A DNA stretch of 64,000 nucleotides from Clonostachys chloroleuca (GCA_037952775.1 JBANAY010000003.1:26474001-26538000), one strand, 5' to 3'. Positions 24,601 through 36,496 are shown, numbered from the stretch's first letter. Notes: a model not told the origin generated them from the letters alone. A program made the numbers and translations.

Positions 24601-27531
24601 CTCTCAACTCCCATAAATCAAGGGTGTCTGCCAGATCCGTTTCTACTTAAATGCTATTCCTCTCCTCCCACCTTGGCGACACACCTTCGAACCGGCCAGG
24701 TTTATACACAACGCCCCCGATTCCTAGTGTTTGACCCTTCCGAGTTATTCAGGCGTCACTATTCATTGCACAGCACGCATAGCGCAGACCCGCACAGCAT
24801 AGCACAGCACCCGGCACATTTCAAATTATACAGCAATTATACCCGTTTTCATTTCTGGGTCTCTTTTTCGGTACCTCGCGCCGCAACAGACTGCCCCTGC
24901 GTCCGCCTCCCACAACCAATACAGCCAATCCCCGATCAGGGAATCGAGCCAGAGAGCGTAAGGGGACAGAGGGAAATACAGTCCAAGCACCGACGGCTAG
25001 GCAAGGGACCAACGACAAGTCTCAAACAGGACTTGCTTCGGGACAGAACACATCCGCGCGCTCTGCATCTGGATGTAGCCCGCGGGCGATCAGGAATACA
25101 TTGCATGTACGTATTTGCACAGCCAGCCTTATTCATTTGTCGTCACCATCTTGCATCACCAGCCCAGCATTCACCTTGGCACTGCCAGTCCCCTCTCCCG
25201 CTCCGCCTTCGTTCCCTGTGCTCGCAAGCCCAGCCCCCTCAAAAAACCGGACGCAGGAGTGCTGAAGCCGGTTCCCTGCTCGCTGGTGGGCAAGCACCCA
25301 CTGGGCTGCAAGCTGCAGCAGCTACCTACGGCAGGTAATTGGTGGGGAGAGTCGCTAGAATCGGGCTCGAGGTACCTCAGCTAAGTACTGATGGGCCTAG
25401 GAGAGGCGACTAGCCCGGTTGAAGCCAACTGCCTACCTTTTCCTGCCTGTTTGCACCGATGGGCCTCATCCGCCAGTCACCTCACCCCCAATCACTGTCC
25501 GTCTCGCTGCCCGTCCCCCCTGCACCCCTCCCGTACCCCCCTAAACGTGGTGGTGTTCCACAGCGACGCGGTACAATGTGCAAGTCTCTCACACTCATCT
25601 CGTCTCCCACCACAGGAGGTCCCAGGCTAGCGCAGTCCAATCAGACGCGGCCGACACCCCTGCCTTTGGGGAACCCGCCTGTGCCAGTGTCCTCGGTCGC
25701 TGACAGGTGAGGGCCTCCAGCCAGCAGCCAGCCGTTCTGCAGGGCAGGACAGGGCAGTTCCTGTTGCTCACACCTCTCGCCTGGGGTCCATCCTGGGAGG
25801 GGTGGAGGGGGGTACGTACCGAGTGCTAGCACCACCACCCAGTGGCTACTGCGCTGCACCTTGACCCAGTCTGACCCAGTCCCTGACCTTGGTTGAGGTG
25901 ACTTTGACCTTCCTCTCAGCTCGCTCCCCAGGCGTGCAGTGAATGGCCAACTGTGGGTTGGTTAAAACTACTGTTCCTCCTGCTTGCACTCTACTCCTCC
26001 AGTCCTTTCTCTCCTCTTCCCACTCTACTCTACCTTTAACCACCTCCCTCCCCTCCCTCTCCTTCCTTCTCTCTCTTCCTTATCCATTCATTCCCTGAAT
26101 TCATTCCATCTCTTCCTGACTCACTCGTCAATAGAGCCTTGGGCTGGACTCTTGGGAAGATTCTTCATTCCGGGACCTCCTTTCGACCACGCCGTCCCCC
26201 AGGTATAAAGAACGGATAGGAAGAAGAGCCCGCTCCGAGTTACGAAAGAAGGGAAGAAAAGAGAAGCATAAAGATAATTAAGTGATTCATCTGCTTTTGG
26301 GTGCTTCGCTCTCTTTTTTCTCCTTGTTAACTTCTCTCCTTCTCATTCTCGCCGTGGTGCCTCTTCGGCCTCATTCGAGCCTCCACAATTCCTCAACTTG
26401 GCGACGAGGAATTCCAAATTTAAACCCACCTTCGCCGAAAAAAAATCGACTCGACTTCCTCCTCCCTCCAAGCCGTCCAGACGAGTCGATCGAGCGCCCC
26501 TCCCTTCCCGAGACTGGTTCAGCTATCGACGCTCGTGCCTGTACGACCTCAACACGGGAGTCAAGGGTAGACGATTTTATTGGATTTCTCTCTCCCCCCT
26601 CTTTCTTTTCCGTCGCTTCGTGATTGTCGCCCCTTCTGCATATCGGCGGATGAAAGGTTGTCGAGCTCAGTGACGTTAGCATTGGCTTCCTCGTGGACCA
26701 ATTCTAACCGAGGTGCAATTTTAGTTGTGGAAGGTGTGTAGCCTGAGACCTCTTGCGAGCGAGTGCGCCTGCCGCGCTCGTCTCCCGGCCTCATTGAATT
26801 GAGTTCTAATGGGATAATACAGAGTGATCCTGCCGTCACGGTTTGCATCGAGCTCTCCGCATCTAAACCTGAGCTACATTTCGAAACTTGCTTGTGGGAC
26901 ACGTTAGCTCGTTGCTCCCACTCAATCAAGGACCTTGTCTCATCTGGCCTCGCCCACCCGTCTCCTTGAATTGTGGCGGTAAGCTCTCGCCCCCTTTACC
27001 CCAGTATGCCAATCACATTTCGCAATCTTCTATCCGCATACCATGCCAGCCAAGGGAGCCGGCTGGCTCTCCAGGCAACTCGACAAATCAGTCTTGCCCT
27101 CTCTCCTGCCGTCCTTTGCATACTCCATCCCCTATGATCCTTGCTAGGAGCGACCATGCGCTGATATGTTAGTTCAAATAGACAACCCCCTTGTCGACCT
27201 ATTGATCGGAACGGCCCCTTGATCCATTTCCCTTTTCTCACTTCAACCATCTTCTTTTTTTATACATGTTCCCGGCATCTCTTCCAGCCACCGTCACTCC
27301 TTTGCAATAATTCTTTTCATCACACTCTTTAATTCTCTAATCTCTTAATTGCCCACAGCGCTTCCACATTTTCAGAAGGCACGACCGGGCTCACAGTCAT
27401 TGACCCCCACGCAAAAGCATTCATCTCCGACCCAAGATTCCTGGAGAACTTATCCGTCTTTCTTTGATCAAATTCACAAATAATCTGTTTCTGTTTTTTT
27501 TCCGACCCTGGGTCCAACCTCAACCAACATC
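24601..27531 (+). promoter_or_regulatory. probable long promoter/leader region of the G1 cyclin gene
   Basis: About 2.9 kb directly upstream of the cyclin start. It becomes strongly C/T-rich on the plus strand, for instance 25980-26110 and 27200-27320, which is typical of fungal promoters and 5' leaders near the transcription start. No coding region seems real: the longest frames (24673-25338 and 26282-26623) have non-ATG or poor starts and look like translated C/T-rich leader. If the transcript begins within the C/T-rich tract near 26.0-26.3 kb, the 5' UTR would exceed 1 kb and contain several upstream ATGs; G1 cyclin mRNAs in yeasts are known for long leaders and upstream-ORF control. A GGTACGTACCG palindrome lies at 25811-25821. 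The transcription start cannot be read from sequence alone. Confidence 0.45.
25811..25821. promoter_or_regulatory. GGTACGTACCG palindromic element (cyclin upstream region)
   Basis: Eleven bases sharing the palindromic core GGTACGTACC with elements upstream of RPS2 (36534-36545) and RPL31 (43739-43749). It lies 1.7 kb upstream of the cyclin ATG. The 10-base core would be expected well under once in 64 kb of random sequence. A protein-binding role is inference only. Confidence 0.35.
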
Positions 27532-28769
27532 ATGGCCCACTCTTACCCAGATTCCACCTTCTTCGTAGAGTCAGATGAGCAGCTCTACCCCAAGCTCACT
27601 CCCAGACAAACAGCAAAGTTGATCGCCCGTCGAAGACAAGAGCTCATCTCGAATGAACTCTCGCGGTTAGCAGCAGACGAGTACTTGGAGGAGATTATGG
27701 ACCACATGCGACACATGGAGGTATGTTTAAGTATCGGGCAACATGGCCGGGTAATGTGGCTAAACGAACATGACAGGACGAGACGCTCCCAGACGTCAAC
27801 TTCATTGATATGCAGCGCGAGATCCAGTGGTTCATGCGACCTTACCTGATCGACTTTCTCATCGAAGCTCACAGCGCCTTTGGTCTACTACCCGAGACTC
27901 TGTTCCTCACTGTCAATCTTCTAGATCGCTACTGCGCTAAGCGTATAGTTTACAAGCAGCATTACCAACTCGTCGGTTGCGCAGCTCTACTCATCGCGGC
28001 CAAGTACGGTGACAAGAAGGATCGTGTGCCACAGATTCACGAACTCAACAACATGTGCTGCGGACTCTACGATGCCGGCATGTTCTCGCAGATGGAGATG
28101 CACGTTCTGAACACCCTGGACTGGACCATTGGCCACCCGACTGTCGACTTTTTCTCGCAACTCATGGTAGCTGAGGAGCAGGACGATCAAGAGGTGGAGC
28201 ACATGGCTGCTTATATGAGTGAAATCGCGTTGTACAGCAGAGACTTTGTCTCCACGAAGCCATCGGTTCTCTCACGCGCATCTCTCGCCCTGGCCCGAGC
28301 TGTTCTTGGCCGACCCGAAGTCAACGATGGGGAGTGGGACCAGAAGAGCAACATGACACTCCTCACTCTGTCACACCACCTCCACACCCCGTCGCCCACG
28401 CTCGCTCGAAAATACGCAACTGCCAACTTCTCTCGTGTATCTCCTAAGCTTGCCGACTTCATGGCGCAACAAGCAGCACTAGCCCGCCGCAACGCCGAGC
28501 CCCCAACCCCACCGACTGAGCCTGCGAGGCAAGTCGACGTCTGCAGCACTCCCCAGAAAGGCCACGGCTCAACGTTCGGATTGGAGGGATACTTGACGCC
28601 GCCTATCACGCCCGATGGTCACCACTATGGCAACGCTACATCACAATCAGTCACAGCCGCCCGCTGCCCATCAACGCCTACGCCGCATCATAACAGCTCA
28701 TCACTATATGTGACCGACGCCCACCACCACTACTCAAATTATCCCCAAACACACTATGTGAACCAATAG
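27532..28769 (+). CDS. CLN: G1 cyclin (Cln/Puc1 type), 393 aa
   Basis: Two exons: 27532-27720 and 27777-28769, phase 0 junction (GTATGT...GACAG), 393 residues. The N-terminus leads into a cyclin box (about residues 70-200) with the signature MRPYLIDFLIEAH, then LLPETLFLTVNLLDRYCAKR, LVGCAALLIAAKYGDKKD and LNTLDWTIGHPTVDFF. This pattern fits fungal G1 cyclins (Cln1/2/3, Puc1) rather than B-type or Pho85 cyclins. A second helical fold covers about residues 200-310 (SEIALYSRDFV, LARAVLG). The C-terminal about 90 residues are disordered and rich in possible CDK sites (PPTPPTEP, CSTPQKG, LTPPITPDG, CPSTPTP), as in cyclins destroyed after SCF-dependent ubiquitination. Known role: activates the Cdc28/Cdk1 kinase at G1/S and ties growth to division and hyphal branching. 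Which yeast Cln it matches best I cannot tell. Confidence 0.93.
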
Positions 28770-31700
28770 GGAAACCCCCGTACCAAAACCCCACCGACGT
28801 CCACTGAGCTTCAGCAGACACCACCTCACTCTCCTTCTCATCGAGGGCAACCACTCTCACCTTGTACCTTCACCTTCTTGGCCACCGATTTTTTTTTAAA
28901 ACTCATTTCTCGGGTTAGAGAAGCTCGATTGCATGGAGGCATGCAGAATGATATATTTCATCTACGTCATGGCATTTAGCGACAACAGTTTTTGTTTTCT
29001 CTGTTTTTTCATTGCGACTCGAGTTCAATTTCAAGTCGATTCGGCACCAAAAAAAATCAAGGAACCCGAACCCATACCCCTTTCGAACGAATTATTTCAG
29101 TGTTTCATTTTTCCAATATTGGTCCTATCGCGAGAGGACAGTCTACGGGGATTAAAAGTTGATTTCACAAGCATAGACATGTGGACGAGGACGACCCAGT
29201 GATGGGGGAAGGATATACCAAGAATGCAATACGGCGCCGTCTGTAGAGAGGCAGAGCACTGAAGAGACAGACGGGTCTCGAGGAAACAACACAGTGGAAG
29301 CTTTATTGAAACAAAGGCGGGGCGGAAGACGGGGCTAGGCTCGGGCTCCTGTATTAATTGTTACACATGACGCTATGGAGAGCTGGAGCTTGGCGCAACA
29401 TAATCGTTTCCGCACAATACTAAAGCCAAGGGCGAGCACCTGGTTGACCTCATTCCCGCTGTGTTTTCTCGCTCCCTGTGTCTGGGCAGATATAAACAGG
29501 TACAAAGCAAGATTAAAAAAATTGCTCTAAAATCAAGCATGATCCTTGCATGAGTTTGCCGTAGTTGCGAATGGTGTGTATATAATTTCAGGCATATAAC
29601 AGAAGATATTATGATACATCTCAAATGATGATGCCACATGGATATCGAGTCCAAGCTTTTCCATATCACACAGTCCCGGTAATCGCCACATTAAGACTTG
29701 CTAGCCCATTACAGGTGTCAGGCCTTATCCCACAGCACATCATCTCCTGAGGCTGATACTCGGGCTGAAGGGGTATGCTCCAACATTCCCCCACGCTGAT
29801 TAGAGAGCTACAGTCTACAGGGATGGACAGGCATTATGGGCAATAGTTGGTAACTGAGAAAGGGGCGGTGAAAGGAAAAAGAAAGAATGGTGTGATATGA
29901 GATCTTGGGCCGATCTCGATGCCGGCCCCGAAAAGAAAGAGAAGGATAAATTAGTTTAGATGGCTCCCCGGAGATGGCGTTCCTAGGAAGGGGAAGGGGG
30001 GGGGGGTGTGGGCAAAACGAAGACCCAACGCTTGCCGGAAGGAGGAAGCTGCCTGTGTGATAAAGCTGCGTGTACTGGGCGGGAAAGGGATGAGATTTAG
30101 CTTAATTGGTTTATCGCGTGGCTCCCAAGAGTAGTTTTTTGATATAGGGATTTGTTTTCTTAATTGGCATGATTGCTGGTATTCGAAAGGGGGTTTGGAA
30201 GGGAGGTGTGTGCTGGCCTTGATTAGGGTAGGCTGAGGCCGGACTGAGAAGGGGGAGGGGGATATTTTTGGGTGGGAGCTTGCCCTCCTTCCCCTTGTGC
30301 ATTAGAGATTGATGGGTGAGGTTTGAAGTTCCTTTTTTCTTTCATTTTTGCTTTTTGGCCTTGCTCTTTGTCTCGCTTGCCGCAGGGCTCGTCGCTCGCT
30401 TGGCATGCTGGGACCTGGTGATGGGATATTGCAGATTGACGGTGTGATGTGAAGGAGTGGAGCCCCTGGCAGCTACTGGGCGATAGCTAGTCCAAGTAGG
30501 TAAGTAATTAAGAAGAGGTGCTGTGTGTTGACGGCGGCATAAAGGTCGTCATCTTGGGGCGCATGGCATTCTGGAGGTCCGGAGCCTGGCAAGTTGCCGG
30601 TGCTGCTTCTCAGGAGGAGATGAGACGGCCATGGCATGGACGCAGGCAAGTTTGGTGACTCAAAGGCAACGGGCGCATCGACGGATGAGTTGTACGCTTG
30701 ATTTGATCCGCCTCGTCAATGGGTAGATTAACACGACCAGAACTATAATAAGGAACATGAACACACAGGCGCTCATTGGGCCCGTGGGCAGCCAGTGCCA
30801 GTGCCGAAATGGGACAATACCAGCGTTTGGTATGCCCAGCTGGGCCATGTGCAGAGGGGCATGCCGGACAGATTAATTATCGCTGCCTGGACTTACACCG
30901 AGAGAAGGAAGGATTGGCCTGCAGTTGGACCGGCTGAGAGGCTGGCATGGGGAGCCCATTCCGCGACGTGCAGGTCCAGGAAATGAAGCCAGCCAGCCAC
31001 GGCGCACACGACACGCCCTGGATGTTCTGCTCGGGGGCCTGGATCAGCGCGCGATGACCTCTCGATCTCGCCATATCAGCCCATTTCCCATCGTGGGATC
31101 GCACGTAGCGGTGTTCCTAGCGCTTATTGCTTCGGAGCATGGCGCACCCTCCTTGGGACTCGAACACGGCTCTTTCGCTCGCGCGCCCCGCCTGAAATCT
31201 AGGAGAAGAGGACCTGATCAAGGCGTTTGCCGATTAACATAGCTCTTCCATTTGCGGTTACTCTCTCGGTGAAGTCGTCTCCACTTCTGGAATGCGCATG
31301 AAATTGAAACTCATCTTGGTATGGGCTCTATTCTCAGGATCCAACATGCGGAACCTACCCTGTAGGAGTAGTTGAGAGAGACCACAATCCATCCTCAGCT
31401 TGTGTTTTGTTGCATGCTTAGGGGCTTTGCGATCGTTTCGGGTTTAATTGTGGCAGTCTAATTCTTTTCCCTGTAGTTGTGCCTTTTTATTACCTGTTCA
31501 GATGTGTTGTCGGGAAGTTACTATGTCCAGTTACAAACTCGTCAGGAGGTGGATTTGACTACCAACGGAATCCTGCAACTGGAGAACTCAATAATTTCGA
31601 AAGGAAAGCAACGATAATACTCCCAGAACGGTTGACCCAATCTTATCTTTCCCCCGGAGAAATTGACCTATCAAAAACCTTACACTTCAGTTGCACAGCG

Positions 31701-32098
31701 ATTTGGCTTCCCGAAGATTGCAACGCTGACAAGCAACCGAACAAGGACTTACGAAATTAGAAACTGCAACTTAGTTACACACAGAGGTTACTGGACAGAA
31801 ACCGCGCGAAATATATATAAATACAATGACTAACAAAGAAAGAGACACAAACATGAATGGAGGTGGGGCGAGCATTGTCTGTCCGCATGGGTTCGAACAA
31901 AGCAATGTAAACTTGGAAACTCCCATCAAAGAGAGAAAGCACGTCGAACCAAAACAGGAACAACGGTGAGAAGTACACAAACATCAGCTTGTAGGACAAA
32001 AAGCAGCGATACCTGCCGCAAGAGCATTTCTCACATAGTTGATCGAACCAACTTCATTGAGAGCCCTACGGAAAGTAACCACAGACGACGCACACGGA
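28770..32098. other. intergenic region downstream of cyclin, no gene seen
   Basis: About 3.3 kb between two plus-strand genes. The first about 500 bases probably hold the cyclin 3' UTR. A run of eleven Gs lies at 29996-30006 within a G-rich tract. The stretch 31780-31990 is A-rich and just precedes the unrecognised gene at 32099. The open frames present are short and start at non-ATG codons. Confidence 0.5.
29987..30012 (+). repeat. G-rich tract with possible G-quadruplex
   Basis: Two runs of G (4 and 11) plus flanking GG/GGG runs within 26 bases. Four closely spaced G runs meet the usual pattern for quadruplex formation. Downstream of the cyclin gene, outside any coding region. Confidence 0.35.
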
Positions 32099-34771
32099 AT
32101 GATGGCAGCAGATAACGACCAGGCCCCAAATATCAGGGCCGACGCGCTGAGCATCGAGGAGGAACCATACACTGACGAGTGGATGTTTCGATGGCTCACA
32201 GGAGCTCCCGGTGAAAACCAGGATGGAAACGGTATGCAGTACCAGTACCGAGGTTGCAGTATAGCACCACCGCGCGTACAGATTGATAGAATCCGGGAGA
32301 TGATTCGGAACCATACCAGAGATCCCATCTCAGACTGGAAAGCCAAGATATTCGACTGCTTCAGATACCTCGTTTCGCTGGATGAAGAGGCAAATGTGAA
32401 TCGCTCATGGTACAACACGCTGCAAGACACACTCGACCAGATCAAGCCGACTATATTGATAATGGAGTACGAAAATGAGCTGAAGCAGGCTTATTTGCAC
32501 TCTCCTGCCGTCATCTCCAGGACGAATCGTTTTGATCATCTTCTGGATCGAAAACGTCCCTTATTGCCGCCGCCCACGCCAAAACGAGGGAGCATTACTG
32601 AGCTGCCACATGGCACTGTCAACAGAGAAGACGTGCTAAAGCTACCGAGGCTTCCCTCGAATCTCGAGGAAGCAAAAAGGCAATGGACTCTGACGGCAAT
32701 CAACAAGAGGTACATCGAGCAAGAAGAGAGCCGGGCGTTATCGAAAAGGGATCGCGCCATCGAAGAATACAGGGAGTCCTTGGCAGAAACCGACAAAGGC
32801 GAGCCCGTCATGCCACTCCCCAGCAACTGGAACGGGCCCGTGGAGCTGAGCATGATGGACGAGGAAATGAAACAGACTTGGGACACACTGCGCGAGCATC
32901 AGAAACTGGCGGAGCAGCTCGAAACATCTTCCGGGAAATGGCGACAACGGCCGCTTATCGCTCAAGTAAGCAACTTGATTGAAGACGGCCGAGAGGGAGT
33001 CTCCTGGGCCGAGCTGGACTTGCAATTCGGAGACCACGAATTCTTGCTCGGCAGCGACGGTGAGCCAGAACTCAGACTTATTGCCGCGGAGGAGGCTTCC
33101 TGGCTGTGGTATCTGAGCAGACCACTCTACTGTGGTGATCTGCCCCAAGCAGACGGCCAGTGCGACAGAAGATTTGATGTATTCTGGAAGAGGATCCGGA
33201 GCTGGCTTAGCAATTATGCTACATGCGCGCGAACTTTTCACACAAACCAGGGTTTTTTGAGCAAGCAAGAGCTCATCCAGCAGTTCAATACGGATCTGAG
33301 AGGACCTGTGGAGAAATGGCGACTCAGACAAATGCCTCCGGAAGTCTGGAAAGACGCTGACACGAGAAAGGTGCTCCAGTAAGTGGCTTTCCTCAAATTC
33401 GCTGGGTTGTCTTGTTGCTAATGTCCTTGCTGTAGAGGCTCCCAATATCATACTCACTATGCCGTCAGAGCATACTATCCCGAGCGCACAATCCGATGGC
33501 CCAATCCGCCGCAGGAGGTGGGCAACGATGGAGAGGTCGATGGATGGGAGGCTTACAAGCGACTTCTAAGGCAGGCCGAGGACGACATCATAACTGCCGA
33601 GGAGCTGGACAGGCAGGTGGCCTTGGATGCAGAGACTGGTACCTCGATTGTCGCAGACCAAGAGAAGCAAACAGCAAGCTTCTTTCGCCGCCTCGCATAC
33701 AGACTTGGTTACACAATACGGGTTCTGAACGAAGAGCATAGACAGGATATGGAGACTCTCGAGAGTCGAGGGCGAGAAGAAGCAAGCCGCCAGTCCTTGG
33801 TCAGAGCCTTGGACATCTGGAAGCGCGCAAGGGCCCGAGAGGCCGACACTTCCCAGGAAGGGAGCCGGAAGAGGCGCTGCACTTCCTACAGAGACATTGT
33901 GCGTGAGCATGTGCCGGACCGATTCCAGAAAGATTGGGATGACGACCCTGCTCGTGATTGGGAAGCGGAATGTGCCAAAATAGTCGGTCAGGAGGTTTTG
34001 TGGGAGCTGCAGGATAATCAATCATACAGCCAAGAGCCGCGCAACAATAAACGCCGTAGGGAGGCGCTGTGGACCTTTGGACACTCGTCGATGAAGCCCA
34101 GGGCGAAGAAGTTCTGGGACATTGATAGGTGGAATGCGCATCGACATATGCGGGAGCAGAGGAACGTCGCCGAGCAGAGGAACGCCGCCGAACATGCGGG
34201 CTTAAACGAGGTGGAAACTTCGTTCTACGGATCCCATTACGGGCCAGAGCAAGAGCGGGCACTTGATGATCGGTTTTACACTGATAGTGCTAGCCGGTCT
34301 CTTTTCGTTCCGGATGCCGACAGGTGGCAGAATGCTGCAGATTTCAGGCCGGAGATATTTGAGGCGGAAGAGAACGAACAGCAGCCCCAAGGAGACCGGG
34401 AGGACGATCCGCCAGCTGAGAGAAGTAGTTGGTTCGAGACCGTCATGGGCCCTCAGGATACAGAGAGCGGCCATTCCCAGCAAAGAGAACAGACCCAGCA
34501 AAGTGAGACGGGAACAGAACAGAGTGATCGCTCTGACAAGGAGAACGTAGGTCAACGGACCTTGCTGCCTAGTCCTGATGGTAGCCAGATTCAGGTTGGA
34601 ATTGCAGGAACAGGAGCAGGAGGCCCCTTGCAAGACGTAACACAAATTCATGAACCCGGAGCTGAGAGCGAGCCCGACCTGTATGGAAGATCCGAGGATG
34701 AGAATCATGGCCCCGGAGTCCGGAATCAGCACAGCTCGTTCAGAATCTTTGAGGACGGATCGAGTGAATAG
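32099..34771 (+). CDS. uncharacterised large hydrophilic protein, 871 aa
   Basis: Two exons: 32099-33378 and 33436-34771, joined by a clean intron (GTAAGT...TGTAG) that keeps frame, giving 871 residues. The open frame extends 60 bases further upstream only from a TTG codon, so the ATG pair at 32099/32102 is the better start. I do not recognise a domain. The first half is helix-rich and Trp-rich (DEWMFRWLTG, EEASWLWYLSRPLYCGD, FDVFWKRIRSWLSNYATCA). The middle (about residues 430-680) is Arg/Glu-rich with probable coiled coil and a small repeat (NVAEQRNAAEH). The last about 180 residues are acidic, Gln/Ser-rich and probably disordered. They include a KEN tripeptide at 795-797 (SDKENVG), which matches the APC/C KEN-box degron. 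No signal peptide or membrane helix. Two long exons and one canonical intron make it a real gene; it may be restricted to a narrow group of fungi. Confidence 0.8.
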
Positions 34772-35263
34772 CCGAGCGAAAAATCAAGGGAAAAACTGAG
34801 GAAGTCACGGCGACAAACATACCTTTTTGTGATATTGGAGACGTCATGCTTCCGGAGCACAACTGGACCGTCGATAGTTCTAGAAAGCGAGACTTTGATG
34901 TCTCTCCGAGGATTCAACGTTAGAAGTTTTAGGCAAAATACAACGAGGCCTAAGATATTGGTAGTATGGTGTTGAGTCATATTGTTGTATGATGAAGCTG
35001 GTCTGTATATACTGGGCTAGTATAGGCGTTAGCAAAATTCGTCTTCGTTGTTAAAATGGTTGGTTAGTTGATTTATATGGGCGCACAATGACACGCGGCA
35101 CAGTTGGGAAATCTTGAATTTAAGAGAATTTCTTTTTTGGTTCATTCAGACCATAGCCAGTAATATTTTTGTAGCCTCAAATCTGAAAAAAAAAGCCCTA
35201 ACCGGCCAACCATGCATTGAAACACATAAGGGATCATGACTCCGCGCACCAGCCTCTAACTCT
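34772..35263. other. convergent intergenic region
   Basis: 492 bases between the stop of the uncharacterised gene (+) and the stop of RPS2 (-). A/T-rich towards RPS2, consistent with two 3' UTRs. No gene seen. Confidence 0.5.
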
Positions 35264-36263
35264 CTAGTATCGCTTCTGACCAGCCCGCAGGGTATCAGCG
35301 AACTCCTCCAGGGGACTGCGCAGCAGCTTGGTCTCCTTCCAGAGGTTGGGGGTGAGGAAGCCGTAGGTGTTGGTGACGGCGACGAAGGTGGCCTTGAGGG
35401 TGTTCTCGAGGGTCTTGGTGGAACCGGCGGATGAGGTGTAGGCATCCTCAACACCAGCGAGCTGGAGGAATCGCTTGACGGCGGGGGAGGCAACGAGGCC
35501 GGTACCACGGGGGGCGGGGATGAGCTAGAGAGGCAAATCGTCAGCACTTGAACGAAGCAATTGGCGTATAGAGACGCTTTTTCGGGGAGTGTTGTCGAGG
35601 TAAATACGTACACGGACGGTGACGGAACCGCACTTGCCGCTCTGCTTGGAGGGCAGAGAGTGAGGCTGACCAAGGTTGGAGCCCCAGAAACCACGACGGA
35701 CGGGGATAACGCTCAGCTTGGCGATGATGATGGCGGCACGGATAGCGGTGGCGACTTCCTTGGAGGTCTTGATACCGAGACCGACGTGGCCCTCAGAGTC
35801 ACCAATGATGACAATGGCCTTGAATCGGGTGCGCTGACCAGCACGGGTCTGCTTCTGGACGGGCTTGATCTGTAGGTTTGGAAAAGATTGACGTTAGCTA
35901 CGGCTCATTTCTCATCGTTCATACAATTAGACCCCCAATTCGAATTTCGACAGGGTTCCAATATATCGTATGGCATGGGTTTGGAATATCGCTGCGCACC
36001 TTCATGACTTCATCCTTGAGCTTGGGTAGGAAGTTGTCGACGATCTGGTACTCCTTGATGGGGAGAGAGTGCAGGTAGATCTCCTCCATGCTGTTGATCT
36101 TGCCGGCCTTGACGAGACGACCGAGCTTGGTGACGGGCTGCCACTCCTTCTCGTCGCTCTTTCCACCACGGCGTCCACGGCCACGTCCACGTCCACGGCC
36201 ACGGTCACCACCTCGGCCACGGTCGCCGAAGCCACCGCCTCGAGAAGTTCCACGGTCAGCCAT
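35264..36263 (-). CDS. RPS2: 40S ribosomal protein S2 (uS5), 260 aa
   Basis: Three coding exons: 36263-36000, 35869-35612 and 35524-35264, giving 260 residues, the usual length in fungi. The N-terminus is an Arg-Gly tract ([14 protein letters not shown], about residues 15-33), known in yeast and mammals as a target of protein arginine methyltransferases. The S5 N-terminal domain follows ([29 protein letters not shown]), then [14 protein letters not shown] sequence, [22 protein letters not shown] and the C-terminal domain [11 protein letters not shown]. It sits in the small subunit near the mRNA entry channel and is essential for 40S assembly. Joins were chosen to restore the block [14 protein letters not shown] across the second intron. 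There is also a 5'-UTR intron upstream. Confidence 0.97.
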
Positions 36264-36292
36264 CTTGGGCAATTATTGTTCGGATATTTGCG

Positions 36293-36496
36293 CTGGGGGG
36301 TTAGTTGTCGAGACGCAAATGGGACGCAGGCGGATGTGAAGTCGTCGTATTTCGGCGATTTGGCTAGGAACTTTTTTGGTGGTTGGTGGGGTCCACGCAA
36401 TTGGGAATTTTGGGGTTATCTGAGCCCTAATCGGCTTGTGCATGTTGTGTATGCCTGGGTACTTAGGCACAAATAAAAGAGGGTCCAGTTTCTTAC
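36293..36496 (-). other. 5'-UTR intron of RPS2
   Basis: On the minus strand a GTAAGA donor at 36496 pairs with an acceptor ending at 36293, preceded by a textbook ACTAAC branch site and a C-run (ACTAACCCCCCAG). The acceptor is 29 bases upstream of the RPS2 ATG. Leader introns are common in fungal ribosomal protein genes. Length 204 nt. Confidence 0.7.

Noticed and set aside
24673..25338. 221-codon open frame upstream of the cyclin
   Set aside because: Begins at a TTG codon, has a composition typical of translated C/T-rich leader (Pro, His, Ser, Gln), and no recognisable domain.
10686..27531. Centromere or repeat-induced-mutation island
   Set aside because: Base composition looks ordinary and there is no TA excess, transposon protein remnant or terminal repeat that I can see.
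31141..31180. GTTCGAGTCCC on the minus strand, resembling a tRNA T-arm
   Set aside because: Flanking sequence cannot form the five-pair T-stem or an acceptor stem.
35146..35694. 182-codon Ser/Pro-rich frame over the 3' half of RPS2
   Set aside because: Wrong-frame reading of RPS2 exons and intron 2; the RPS2 frame is unambiguous.
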